From Pectinatus haikarae (GTDB lineage: Bacteria; Bacillota; Negativicutes; Selenomonadales; Selenomonadaceae): DNA of 64,000 nt. Location: assembly GCF_015732185.1 (NCBI RefSeq), contig NZ_WIQM01000009.1, forward strand, positions 27,510 to 91,509, written 5' to 3'. Of this stretch, positions 52,998-61,729 are shown piece after piece; position 1 is the stretch's first letter; each line of letters begins with the position of its first letter. The position numbers and the translations under genes were made by a program. The notes below the pieces were generated by a model that was given only the letters and a program-made list of their open reading frames with translations, ran no database searches and was not told the DNA's origin.

Positions 52998-54455
52998 TTA
53001 TTTTTCAGCCATAACATTAAGATGCTTTAGCTTCATATCCTCAGGTCCTGTCATTTGACAGCCCTTTTCCATCGCATAATGTATATATTCCAAAACTTGG
53101 GCTGTCACAAGTTCACCCGGAGCAAGAATGGGGATCCCCGGCGGATAGCACATGACAAATTCTGTACATATACGTCCCACTGATTCATCAAGCAGCACGG
53201 CTTCTTCTCTGTCAGTATAAAAAGCATCCTGCGGTGGTAAAACAACCTTGGGGCTTATGTATTCAGCTTCAAGCATACCAGAAGAATCCTTTTTATAAAT
53301 GCGTCGTATTTCCGACAATGCACTTACCAGCCGCTCCATATCCCGCGGCCGGTCACCTATTGATACATAAGCAAGAAGATTGGCCAAATCACCGAATTCA
53401 GTCTGGATATCATATTCATCACGCAGGAGATCATAAACTTCTATACCAGCCAGCCCAATCGAACGTGTATAAACAGAAAGCTTAGTTATATCAAAATCAT
53501 AAATAGAATCTCCGTTTATCTTTTCTCTCGAATAAGCATAATAGTCACCGATATTATTGATTTCACCACGGGCATATTCCACTAAATCTATTACAGAATC
53601 AATAACTTTCCTGCCGCTGAGAGCTAAATTGCGGCGTGAAATATCAAGACTGGCCATCAGCAGATATGACCCGCTGGTAGTTTGTGTAAGATTGATTATC
53701 TGGCGCACATAGCCTTCGGAGATTTTGTCATTGATAAACAGCATCGAACTTTGTGTCAGCGAACCGCCTGATTTATGAAGGCTTACAGCAGCCATATCAG
53801 CTCCGGCACGCATGGCTGCCGTCGGCAGTTTATCACTGAAATAAAAATGCGTGCCGTGCGCCTCATCGGCAAGTACGAACATATTGCCGGCATGAGCTGT
53901 TTTGATTATTTCCTTCAGATTAGAACATATTCCATAATAGGTAGGATTATTTACGAATACTGCTTTTGCATCAGGATTTTCCAGTATGGCTTTTTTCACA
54001 TCAGCAATGCCCATGCCAAGAGATATACCAAGCATTTTGTCCATTTGCGGGTTTATATATACAGGCACAGCACCGCACAATATCATAGCATTTATAACAC
54101 TCCTATGGACATTGCGCGGCAGGATTATTTTATCTCCCCTCTTGCATACAGTCAATATCATTGCCTGTACTGATGATGTTGTGCCGCCGACCATAAAAAA
54201 AGCATGTTCAGCACCAAAAGCCTTCGCCGCAAGATCTTCGGCATCTCTTATAACAGAGACAGGATGACAGAGATTATCAAGTGGTTTCATTGAATTTACA
54301 TCAACAGAGAGACATTTTTCACCTAAAAAGTCTGTCAGTATTTTATTTCCCCGTCCCCGTTTATGTCCTGGAACATCGAAAGGAACAATGCGCATTTGCT
54401 TTAATTTTTCCAAGGCTTCCAAAACAGGTGCATTTTCCTGTGTTAGTTCTTTCAC
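52998..54455 (-). CDS. speA: Arginine decarboxylase (Orn/Lys/Arg decarboxylase family, PLP)
   Basis: A 485-residue fold-type-I PLP enzyme: PGHKRGRG at the N-terminus, FMVGGTTSSVQAMILTVCKR, cofactor Asp in LADEAHGTHFYF, and the Schiff-base Lys in SLHKSGGSLTQSS. The reading frame opens at TTG 54479, but GGGAGGAG lies within that extension, so GTG 54455 is the likelier start. Agmatinase in the same operon makes arginine the probable substrate; lysine or ornithine remain possible by family. Confidence 0.9.
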   Translation of the reverse strand: MKELTQENAPVLEALEKLKQMRIVPFDVPGHKRGRGNKILTDFLGEKCLSVDVNSMKPLDNLCHPVSVIRDAEDLAAKAFGAEHAFFMVGGTTSSVQAMILTVCKRGDKIILPRNVHRSVINAMILCGAVPVYINPQMDKMLGISLGMGIADVKKAILENPDAKAVFVNNPTYYGICSNLKEIIKTAHAGNMFVLADEAHGTHFYFSDKLPTAAMRAGADMAAVSLHKSGGSLTQSSMLFINDKISEGYVRQIINLTQTTSGSYLLMASLDISRRNLALSGRKVIDSVIDLVEYARGEINNIGDYYAYSREKINGDSIYDFDITKLSVYTRSIGLAGIEVYDLLRDEYDIQTEFGDLANLLAYVSIGDRPRDMERLVSALSEIRRIYKKDSSGMLEAEYISPKVVLPPQDAFYTDREEAVLLDESVGRICTEFVMCYPPGIPILAPGELVTAQVLEYIHYAMEKGCQMTGPEDMKLKHLNVMAEK

Positions 54456-54515
54456 TTTTATTTCAGTTTCTCCTCCCAAAATTTACCGGCAGCAGTTGTT
54501 TTCTCGTCTGTATCA

Positions 54516-55307
54516 CTAAAAAACGTTTGTTCCGCTGAATATTTCTATCATTTCGCGTCTGAGGCTGTTCATTATAGAAAGACGGGTTTTTGGCGGTATT
54601 TCATAGATATCTGTCTTAAATAAATAATTGCTGAGGTCACATTCTTTTATAAGCATTTTTGTATGAAAAAGATTGGCCTGGTACATATTTATATCCAGAG
54701 CATCATAATCTTCCAATGTTTTAGGATCAATAAAATCCTGAATAGAAGCTATCCGATGATCCATAAATAATTTTTTGCCGCTTACATCACGGGTAAAGCC
54801 GCGAACCCGATAATCCATAGTTATTATATCGGAATCGAAATTGCCGATAAGATAATTAAGGGTATTAAGCGGTGTTATCTCTCCGCAGGTGGAAACATCG
54901 ATATCCACTCTAAAAGTAGCAATACAATTGTCGGGATGATATTCGGGATATGTATGCACTGTGACATGGCTTTTATCCAAATGGGCAACAAAGGCATTGC
55001 CCTGCACCAATTCGTCCTCTGTATCCACATAAGCTTCTTGAGACATACTTCTATTGGCAATAAGCATCGTCACACTGGCGCCTTGAGGATCATAGTCCTG
55101 CTTGGCAATATGGAGAACTTTGGCTCCGATCATTTCTGTGACATGTGTCAGAATTTTTGTCAGGCGCTCGGAATTGTATTGTTCGCCAATGTATTTCACA
55201 TAATCTTTTTGTTCTCTCGATGTTTTAGCGTAGCAAACATCATAAATATTAAAGCTCAATGCCTTAGTAAGATTGTTAAAGCCGTATAATTTTAATTTTT
55301 CCTTCAT
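54516..55307 (-). CDS. speD: S-adenosylmethionine decarboxylase proenzyme, long bacterial type
   Basis: A 263-residue proenzyme from ATG 55307 (MKEKLKLYGFNNLTKALSFN). Self-cleavage at the Ser in DKSHVTVHTYPE makes the pyruvoyl group; this site and the length match the E. coli SpeD type, not the short Bacillus type. Supplies decarboxylated AdoMet to SpeE. First gene of the operon; a structured leader precedes it. Confidence 0.94.
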   Translation of the reverse strand: MKEKLKLYGFNNLTKALSFNIYDVCYAKTSREQKDYVKYIGEQYNSERLTKILTHVTEMIGAKVLHIAKQDYDPQGASVTMLIANRSMSQEAYVDTEDELVQGNAFVAHLDKSHVTVHTYPEYHPDNCIATFRVDIDVSTCGEITPLNTLNYLIGNFDSDIITMDYRVRGFTRDVSGKKLFMDHRIASIQDFIDPKTLEDYDALDINMYQANLFHTKMLIKECDLSNYLFKTDIYEIPPKTRLSIMNSLRREMIEIFSGTNVF

Positions 55308-55334
55308 ATAACGACCTCTTTTCTGCAAAATAAA

Positions 55335-55371
55335 ACTCAGATAAAACGCATATACTGCCGCTTACCTGAGT
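55335..55371 (-). terminator. Leader hairpin before speD (possible attenuator)
   Basis: On the minus strand ACTCAGGTAA pairs with TTATCTGAGT (outer stem), with a GCG..CGC inner pairing, followed by TTTATTTTG. It ends about 27 bases before the speD start. Another small hairpin (AAGAG/CTCTT) lies just upstream in the leader. Confidence 0.5.
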
Positions 55372-55477
55372 CTAGAAGAGAATATCCCTCTTGATATTCA
55401 TAGTATGAGCCAGAGTCTTATATATCCGTTCTGTTTACGCTGGACTATGGCATAAACTTCCGTTTTCAATCGTATTT

Positions 55478-55506
55478 ATTATAAAAGAAACTGCAAATAA
55501 AAGCAA
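55478..55506 (-). promoter_or_regulatory. Promoter of the spe operon
   Basis: Read on the minus strand: TTGCTT (55506-55501), 17 bases, TATAAT (55483-55478). The transcript would carry a leader of about 160 bases before speD. Confidence 0.65.
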
Positions 55507-55600
55507 GAATTTATATATACAGCCTCAAATTATTTTTTATATTTAATCATTGAAAATCTATGCGGCAGCGCATTGCGTTTCAGATTAAGAATTGTCCTGG

Positions 55601-56641
55601 TTATTTATTAAGTTCATTGTCAAATAATGACCATATATCCGCTGTTTCAAACCCTTTTCGCCAGCTCGCAGCTCCCGGCAGGTCATATTTTTTTATCAAG
55701 GTAAGTTTAAGCCGCAGCGATGCTGCATTTTCCTGCCACACACGATAACGCCCGGCACCTTTTCTGTATTCAAAATAAAACTGACCTTCATTCTGCAGCC
55801 ATTCCGGCTGTATATCATACTGCATGATAAGTTCATCAGCTTCCTGCATGCTCAGAGTTTTTGCCGTTGTTTTGCCGTTCTCCTCTTTCCACAAGCGCAT
55901 ATACAGAGGAACACCTAAAATCAGCTTTTCTCTGGGCACTCCGGCATCAAGAGTCCTCCTGATGCCTTCCTCCACCCATGATAAAGATGCAATCGAACCA
56001 CTCACAGGAGAAAGTCTGCTGTGCTCATCATATGCCATAAGTATAAGATAATCGACATGTTTAGCCAGCTCTTCTCTATTATAGCATTTTGACCATGCAG
56101 AGTTTTCCGAAGGCACCGTAACATCCATTGATATGCGCAGCCCCTCTTTCCGCAAGGCGGCAGATGCCTGTGCGATAAAAAGCGACAAAATATCTTTATC
56201 GCCTTCATAAATATTTTCAAAATCAAAATTATAACCGTCGAATTTATATTTCTGCGCATAAAACAGTAATTGCCTTATTATATATGCACGCGCTTTTTCA
56301 TCATGCAAAAAAGCATGTGTCAAATCCTTATCAAAGTTATTGCTGACAAGCGGCCAGATTTCATAACCCTTTTCATGTGCATTTTTCATATAATTTTCAT
56401 CAATATTATTTTTGATAAAACCATTAGCACTTGTCACTGCCAGCCACGATGGTGATATAATATTAATACCTTCTATTTTGGGCTGCATCGCAAAATTATT
56501 CTCCTGTTCAAAAACCGGCTGCCAAACCATGTTTATTTTTTTACCGGCGGATACGCCGCCCTTATTGTCGGCAGCACAAGCTGTGGAGACAAATATTGAA
56601 CAAAAAAAGAAAAAAAGCAAAAATCTTTTCAAAAAAATCAA
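55601..56641 (-). CDS. Glycoside hydrolase family 18 protein, exported
   Basis: A 346-residue protein with a signal peptide (MIFLKRFLLFFFFCSIFV, cut near CAA). The family 18 active site is DGYNFDFEN, the DxxDxDxE pattern, with YLILMAYDEHS and LILGVPLYMR further on. It resembles the YaaH/SleL-type domains acting on peptidoglycan or N-acetylglucosamine polymers, without LysM repeats. Its promoter region contains the dispersed repeat copy B. Confidence 0.9.
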   Translation of the reverse strand: MIFLKRFLLFFFFCSIFVSTACAADNKGGVSAGKKINMVWQPVFEQENNFAMQPKIEGINIISPSWLAVTSANGFIKNNIDENYMKNAHEKGYEIWPLVSNNFDKDLTHAFLHDEKARAYIIRQLLFYAQKYKFDGYNFDFENIYEGDKDILSLFIAQASAALRKEGLRISMDVTVPSENSAWSKCYNREELAKHVDYLILMAYDEHSRLSPVSGSIASLSWVEEGIRRTLDAGVPREKLILGVPLYMRLWKEENGKTTAKTLSMQEADELIMQYDIQPEWLQNEGQFYFEYRKGAGRYRVWQENAASLRLKLTLIKKYDLPGAASWRKGFETADIWSLFDNELNK

Positions 56642-56659
56642 TTCCCTTCACAGCATAAT

Positions 56660-56755
56660 ATAAATGGAGACTTAATTCAGACGGTGTTTCGACACCGCCT
56701 GAATAGTAGTCGAAATTATCCAGGGAGTATTAGAGCGGGTTAGTCATCGGATAAA
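56660..56755 (+). repeat. Dispersed structured repeat, copy B
   Basis: A 96-bp element, the inverted counterpart of 43009-43141 without its 37-bp insertion. The hairpin CAGACGGTGT-TTCG-ACACCGCCTG has a tetraloop and pairs GGTGT with ACACC where copy A has GGCGT with ACGCC. It lies between two divergent genes, so it may affect their expression. Confidence 0.75.
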
Positions 56756-56793
56756 TCTTTTGGCAGTATTAAAATTTTCTGAAGGAGACATAT

Positions 56794-57294
56794 ATGGCAG
56801 TGGAAGCTATTACCTTAAAGTGCGGACATACGATCATGATCGATTTACCGAATGATACCAATCTGCGCGCAAAAATAATCCAAAATTATCATGAACAAAA
56901 TTGTCTTGTGTGCCGAAAAAAGAAACAACAAGCTCTAGCCGCAAAAAAAATTGATCGTATGGCAGAAATAAAAAAACTGTGCGAACCGCTGCGGCATAAA
57001 AATAAAAAATTACAGGAGAAGGCCGAAAAAATAAAAGAATATAAGCTTTCTGTGCTGGATGATATGTTTGACAGGCTGACACGTCAGCATGATTTCAGCA
57101 GCGGCCAGGAAAAAGTCATTTTCAATCATTACCGCCAAAGAACGATACTGCGCTTTTGCCGTAAAAGCGATGCGGACTGGTGGATTGAGCAACAAAATAC
57201 TCCTGTTGAGAACATAATTGATGAATTGAAAGAAAAAACCTTTATTATAGACGGAAAAATATTCCGTCAGCCAGATGAAGATTCTTTTGAGTAA
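56794..57294 (+). CDS. Small basic coiled-coil protein with CGH/CxxC residues, unknown
   Basis: A 166-residue protein. LKCGHTIMIDLP and CLVCRKKK supply Cys/His residues that might bind zinc; a long Lys/Glu helix (KKIDRMAEIKKLCEPLRHKN and onward) follows, then a compact C-terminal part with FCRKSDADWWIEQQ. GAAGGAG precedes ATG 56794. No family recognised. The dispersed repeat lies just upstream. Downstream, the convergent polysaccharide deacetylase gives no hint. Confidence 0.65.
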   Translation: MAVEAITLKCGHTIMIDLPNDTNLRAKIIQNYHEQNCLVCRKKKQQALAAKKIDRMAEIKKLCEPLRHKNKKLQEKAEKIKEYKLSVLDDMFDRLTRQHDFSSGQEKVIFNHYRQRTILRFCRKSDADWWIEQQNTPVENIIDELKEKTFIIDGKIFRQPDEDSFE

Positions 57295-57316
57295 AAATCA
57301 GGCAAGCGTATCTTGT

Positions 57317-58147
57317 TTATCTGGACGAGGGAGAAAATTTTTTCCGATATTTTTTTAATGCTCTTTCCCATTTACGCAGAGCAATAAAAATGATAAAAAG
57401 ACGGCTTATCTTCAAATTAAATTCCCATTCGGACTGATGTGCCGGTATCGGTATGCGCGGTAAGGCAAACAGGTCCACGGTCTTCAAATTGACATTTTCA
57501 AAGATGGCGAAAGCGGCCTTATAGCCCGCCTTTTTTGCCGCGGCAATTACCGTTTTATCAAATTTCCCGTAGGGGTAGCACAAAAAGGACATTGCGGTAT
57601 TCAAATTTTTTTCCAATGTTTTTTTACTGCCGCTGAGCTCTTTCTGCAATTGCCCACAGTCGGGCAAAAAGGGATGCGTTTCAGTATGTGAGGCGACTGT
57701 TTGCCCTCTGTCAAGCCAGTTCTGCAGATTTGCCCAATTCATTGTAGTAGTTTCCTGTTTGCCAAAATTTTCCCATTGATTTTTTCTGCCAACCCATTTT
57801 GTTATGGGAAAAACAACAGCCGTCATTGAATATTTTTCCAAAAGTGGTAAAGCTGCCGTGAAATTGTCCATATAACCGTCATCAAAAGTCAGCAGTATCG
57901 GATTTTTCGGCAGCGGCCTGCCCTCACTGTAAAAAGCATATAGCATATCAGGAGTTACTGTATGAAAATTATGCTCAAATAAATATTTTAGCTGCCATGC
58001 AAATTTTTCCGGAGACAGACTGTTTCTGTCATTTTCCACACAGGCTATGCGATGGTACATCAGTATAGGAATGTAATAAGGTATTTTTTTCCACCAAAAA
58101 ATACCTCCCGCTAATATTAATACACCGGCTAAAAAATAAATTATCAT
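57317..58147 (-). CDS. Polysaccharide deacetylase, membrane-anchored
   Basis: A 276-residue protein from ATG 58147 (MIIYFLAGVLILAGGIFWWK), with GGAG seven bases upstream; the open frame reaches 58192. An N-terminal anchor is followed by a NodB-type domain: YHRIACVENDRNSLSPEKFA, metal Asp in LTFDDGYMDNF, and SHTETHPF. Removes acetyl groups from cell-wall or exported glycans. Related to 61730-62542 but not adjacent. Confidence 0.9.
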   Translation of the reverse strand: MIIYFLAGVLILAGGIFWWKKIPYYIPILMYHRIACVENDRNSLSPEKFAWQLKYLFEHNFHTVTPDMLYAFYSEGRPLPKNPILLTFDDGYMDNFTAALPLLEKYSMTAVVFPITKWVGRKNQWENFGKQETTTMNWANLQNWLDRGQTVASHTETHPFLPDCGQLQKELSGSKKTLEKNLNTAMSFLCYPYGKFDKTVIAAAKKAGYKAAFAIFENVNLKTVDLFALPRIPIPAHQSEWEFNLKISRLFIIFIALRKWERALKKYRKKFSPSSR

Positions 58148-58174
58148 TAAAAGCTCCGTTTTTATTTTAAAAAA

Positions 58175-58214
58175 GTACAACAATAGCGGCATGTATATGC
58201 CGCTATTGTTGTAC
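58175..58214 (-). terminator. Intrinsic terminator of the zinc-ribbon gene
   Basis: An 18-bp perfect stem (GTACAACAATAGCGGCAT and its complement) around a four-base loop, followed on the minus strand by TTTTTTAAAA. It ends transcription of the gene at 58237-58590. Confidence 0.9.
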
Positions 58215-58236
58215 CAAAATTCATCTGATCAAGACT

Positions 58237-58590
58237 TCAGCCCAATAACTTGAATACAGCCCATATCACCAAAATTGACAAAACCGCTATTGAAAGAAAA
58301 GGCAGTGCGACAAAAAATACAAATGCCGCTATTGCCAATATGCCAATACCAAAAATAAGACGCGACATCCAGCTGCCTCCTGTGACACGGAATGCTGTTC
58401 GTCCTTGTCTGCCTTTTGTCGACTGTGAATAGCCGCTGCCATGATGAACACGATCATTGTTTTCTTCTATGGTGACACCACCGTAATCAATTTTTTCCTG
58501 ATCGGTCATTATTGTTATATTATTGTCCTGTCCGCAATACGGACAAACTTTGCTGTCATTGATTTCTCTGCCGCATTTATGACAAATCAT
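58237..58590 (-). CDS. Zinc-ribbon membrane protein, unknown function
   Basis: A 117-residue protein: an N-terminal zinc ribbon (CHKCGREINDSKVCPYCGQ), a polar linker with a basic patch, then two membrane segments at the C-terminus (LIFGIGILAIAAFVFFVALP and FLSIAVLSILVIWAVFKLL). This zinc-ribbon plus transmembrane design is common in Firmicutes with no settled role. GAGGAG precedes ATG 58590. Confidence 0.8.
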   Translation of the reverse strand: MICHKCGREINDSKVCPYCGQDNNITIMTDQEKIDYGGVTIEENNDRVHHGSGYSQSTKGRQGRTAFRVTGGSWMSRLIFGIGILAIAAFVFFVALPFLSIAVLSILVIWAVFKLLG

Positions 58591-58753
58591 AATTTTCTCC
58601 TCGGGTTCTCGCGATCATAATCTCAATTCTAATATATATTCTATCATAATTCACGCTTTTTCATAAGAAAAAATAATATTTTTTATCAGCCAGACAGTAA
58701 TAGCAGCACTTTTTAAACATAAATAACATACTGATCATAGAGTACAACTACTT

Positions 58754-59710
58754 CTATCGCAGCTGTTCGAGAATAGAAATAAAATCTTCTCTGGTTTCTG
58801 CCAGATTGAACAGGCGTCTGAGCTCAGCACCACCTTCTATACCGCGTGTATACCAAGTGGCATGTTTTCGCATTTCCCGCGGTCCGACATAGCTTCCCTT
58901 TTTTTCTAAAAGCATATCCAGATGTTCCATAATGACTGCTTTTCTTTCGGCTGCGTTGACTTCAGGAACTACTTTCCCTGTCTTTAAAAATTCGGTAAAT
59001 TCCCTGAATATCCATGGATTGCCCTGAGCGGCACGTCCTATCATTACAGCATCACAACCGGTCCTGCTGAAAATTTCTGTCAGATCACGGCAAGTCCGCA
59101 CATCACCATTGCCGATCACCGGTATCCTTACTGCCTGTTTGACTGCCGCAATTATATTCCAATCGGCTCTGCCGCTGTAAAATTGTTCACGTGTTCTTCC
59201 ATGTACTGCCAACGCATCCATACCGGCTGCCTCTGCCAGTTTGGCCATTTCAAGCACATTCACATGGTTGTCATCCCACCCCTTGCGCATTTTTACTGTC
59301 ACCGGAAGAGAGACCGCTTTTTTCACTGCCGCCATTATGGCAAAAGCCCGTTTTGGATCCAGCATCAACGCTGAACCTTCATTATTTTTCACTATTTTGG
59401 GAGCCGGACATCCCATATTGATATCTATTATATCCGCACACCCCAGAGCTTCTACATATTTTGCAGCTTCGGACATGCTCTCCGGAGTTTCGCCGAAAAG
59501 CTGCATAGCTAACGGTCTTTCCGCAGCTTCTGTCTTCAGCATAAATAATGTATGTTCATTACGAAAATGAATTCCCTTATCGCTGACCATTTCCGAATAA
59601 ACAAGCCCGCAGCCCATCCGCTGCGCTAAAATCCTGTAAGCCGCATCTGAAACTCCTGCCATCGGTGCAAGAAAAACAGGATTATTTACTTTCAAATTTC
59701 CAATAAACAT
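58754..59710 (-). CDS. dusB: tRNA-dihydrouridine synthase
   Basis: A 318-residue flavoenzyme reducing specific uridines in tRNA. Motifs: VFLAPMAGVSDAAYRILAQR, catalytic Cys in INMGCPAPKIVKNNEGSALM, VHGRTREQFYSGRADW, VIGNGDV. ATG 59710 (MFIGNLKVNNP) is chosen by family alignment, although its ribosome site is weak; the frame runs to 59812, which would overlap coaX. Last gene of birA-coaX-dusB. Confidence 0.94.
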   Translation of the reverse strand: MFIGNLKVNNPVFLAPMAGVSDAAYRILAQRMGCGLVYSEMVSDKGIHFRNEHTLFMLKTEAAERPLAMQLFGETPESMSEAAKYVEALGCADIIDINMGCPAPKIVKNNEGSALMLDPKRAFAIMAAVKKAVSLPVTVKMRKGWDDNHVNVLEMAKLAEAAGMDALAVHGRTREQFYSGRADWNIIAAVKQAVRIPVIGNGDVRTCRDLTEIFSRTGCDAVMIGRAAQGNPWIFREFTEFLKTGKVVPEVNAAERKAVIMEHLDMLLEKKGSYVGPREMRKHATWYTRGIEGGAELRRLFNLAETREDFISILEQLR

Positions 59711-59747
59711 ATAACGCTGTTTTTCACTCCCTGTACATTTCGAATAT

Positions 59748-60512
59748 TTAACTGTTTCTTTCGTATAATACCCGCAGACCGGTGAGTGTGAGAAAATGAT
59801 CTGTTTTATCAATAGTTTTTGATTCCCTGGCTATCATATTAGCCAGACCGCCGGTAGCAACAACGTTCATATCCATATTCATTTCTTTTTTAATTCTGTT
59901 TACTATACCGTCTATTTGACCGACAGAGCCAAAAATTATCCCGGCTTGAATACCTGTTATAGTATTATGGCAAATGACAGATTTTGGCGTTACAAGCTCA
60001 ATGCGCGGCAGCTTGGCCGCACGCTGAAATAAAGCTTCCGTGGAAATTCCTATCCCCGGAGCTATTGCACCGCCCAGAAAATCACCGGCTCCGCTTACTA
60101 CATCAAAAGTCGTCGCTGTACCGATATCTATGACTATAAGAGGTCCGCCGTACTGTTCATAAGCACCTATCACATTTACTATACGGTCAGCGCCTATATC
60201 ACGCGGATTTTCATATTTCAATTTGATTCCCGTTTTTATACCTGGGCCAACTATCAAAGGCCTCACTTTGAAATAGCGTTCACACATCTTTACAAGAGGC
60301 ACTACGAGAGGCGGTACTACCGATGAAATAATGATTGCAGAAATATCAGACATAGAAATCCCATGAAAACGAAACAATTCATTTATCAGCATGCCATATT
60401 CATCACCTGTTTTCTGCCGATCAGTAGAAATACGCCAATGCCTCATTAATTTTCTGCCTTCATATGTACCCAGCACTATATTACTATTGCCTATATCAAA
60501 TACTAGCAGCAT
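59748..60512 (-). CDS. coaX: Type III pantothenate kinase
   Basis: A 254-residue ASKHA-fold kinase, first step of coenzyme A synthesis (EC 2.7.1.33). Motifs: LLVFDIGNSNIVLGTYEGRK (phosphate loop), NPRDIGADRIVNVIGAYEQY, IVIDIGTATTFDVVSG. It follows birA by 17 bases, a common Firmicute order. Confidence 0.96.
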   Translation of the reverse strand: MLLVFDIGNSNIVLGTYEGRKLMRHWRISTDRQKTGDEYGMLINELFRFHGISMSDISAIIISSVVPPLVVPLVKMCERYFKVRPLIVGPGIKTGIKLKYENPRDIGADRIVNVIGAYEQYGGPLIVIDIGTATTFDVVSGAGDFLGGAIAPGIGISTEALFQRAAKLPRIELVTPKSVICHNTITGIQAGIIFGSVGQIDGIVNRIKKEMNMDMNVVATGGLANMIARESKTIDKTDHFLTLTGLRVLYERNS

Positions 60513-60529
60513 TACTATGAACCTCCAGC

Positions 60530-61516
60530 TTAGTTTATTGCCTGTCCGGCCGGTCTTATTGATACATCTCCGGCTAATACCCGTTCAATTTTATTCCCTG
60601 TATCTACCAGCAACGCACCATAGTCATCAATATTCACAGCTTTTCCATGAAAAGTTTCATTTATGCCGATAACCTTTATTTCCTGTCCAAGTGTGACAGA
60701 AAATTTTTTCCACTCATCTAGAATAGGTGAAAAGCCTTTCTCTCTTATTATTACATATTCATTTTCTAATTCTGCCAAAATTGCACAAAGCAGTTCCACT
60801 CTGGATATTTTTTTACCGGTTATCTGTAGAAGTGAAGTCGCTGAATCTCTAATTTCTTCAGGTACTTCAGCATGAGTTATATTTACATTAATTCCCATGC
60901 CGATAATTATATAATTTATCCGCTCCATTTCAGCATTCATTTCCGTCAAAATGCCGACCAGTTTTTTGCCTTCATAAAGAATATCGTTAGGCCACTTGAT
61001 TCCTACCTCTACTCCTGTCACCGAACGAATGGCCTTGCTTATTGCTACCGCGGCCATAAGTGTACACTTTGGTGCTTCCTGCGGCAGAAAATTCGGCCGC
61101 AAAATCAATGAAAACCATATACCCTTGCGAGAAGGAGAAAACCAGCCGCGGCTCAGTCGTCCTTTGCCGTTTTCCTGCTCCTCACTTATTAAAATAGTCC
61201 CTTCTTCAGCATTTTGCTGCGCCAGGAGCTTAGACACATTATTCGTTGAATCGACAGATTTGTAATATTTTATATTGTGTCCCAAAAACTCAGTAGACAG
61301 CACTGCGTTTATTTCACCCGGAGTCAACAAATCAGGAGAACTGATTATTCGATAGCCATTTCTTGATTTACTGTCTATATCATAACCGTCCTCTTTGAGA
61401 GCGCAGATATGTTTCCATATAGCAGTGCGTGATACTGACAGCCTTTCTGCCAGATAAGCACCTGAAACATATTCTTCACCTGCTTTTCGCAGTATCGTCA
61501 AAATTTCCGAACGCAT
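60530..61516 (-). CDS. birA: Bifunctional biotin-protein ligase / biotin repressor
   Basis: A 328-residue protein: an N-terminal winged helix (YLAERLSVSRTAIWKHICAL), the ligase core with the biotinyl-AMP loop NGKGRLSRGWFSPSRKG and IKWPNDILYEGKKLVGILTE, and a small C-terminal SH3-like domain. The DNA-binding part suggests it also represses biotin genes, none of which are in this window. First gene of the birA-coaX-dusB operon. Confidence 0.96.
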   Translation of the reverse strand: MRSEILTILRKAGEEYVSGAYLAERLSVSRTAIWKHICALKEDGYDIDSKSRNGYRIISSPDLLTPGEINAVLSTEFLGHNIKYYKSVDSTNNVSKLLAQQNAEEGTILISEEQENGKGRLSRGWFSPSRKGIWFSLILRPNFLPQEAPKCTLMAAVAISKAIRSVTGVEVGIKWPNDILYEGKKLVGILTEMNAEMERINYIIIGMGINVNITHAEVPEEIRDSATSLLQITGKKISRVELLCAILAELENEYVIIREKGFSPILDEWKKFSVTLGQEIKVIGINETFHGKAVNIDDYGALLVDTGNKIERVLAGDVSIRPAGQAIN

Positions 61517-61729
61517 TGTAACAACCTTCTTTATTCACTGATTAATAGCTAAAAAACAAATATTATATTTTCAACATAATATCAATTTTATCTTTCAAAA
61601 TGAACATCTTACTTATAATACATTATGAATTTTATTTTCGCAAGAAAAATAAACTGGTAAAATCAAATTAAGCTTGTTATAATTATTCTGATAATCTGGC
61701 AAAATGAGAGGAGCAACAGAGAATCTAAA

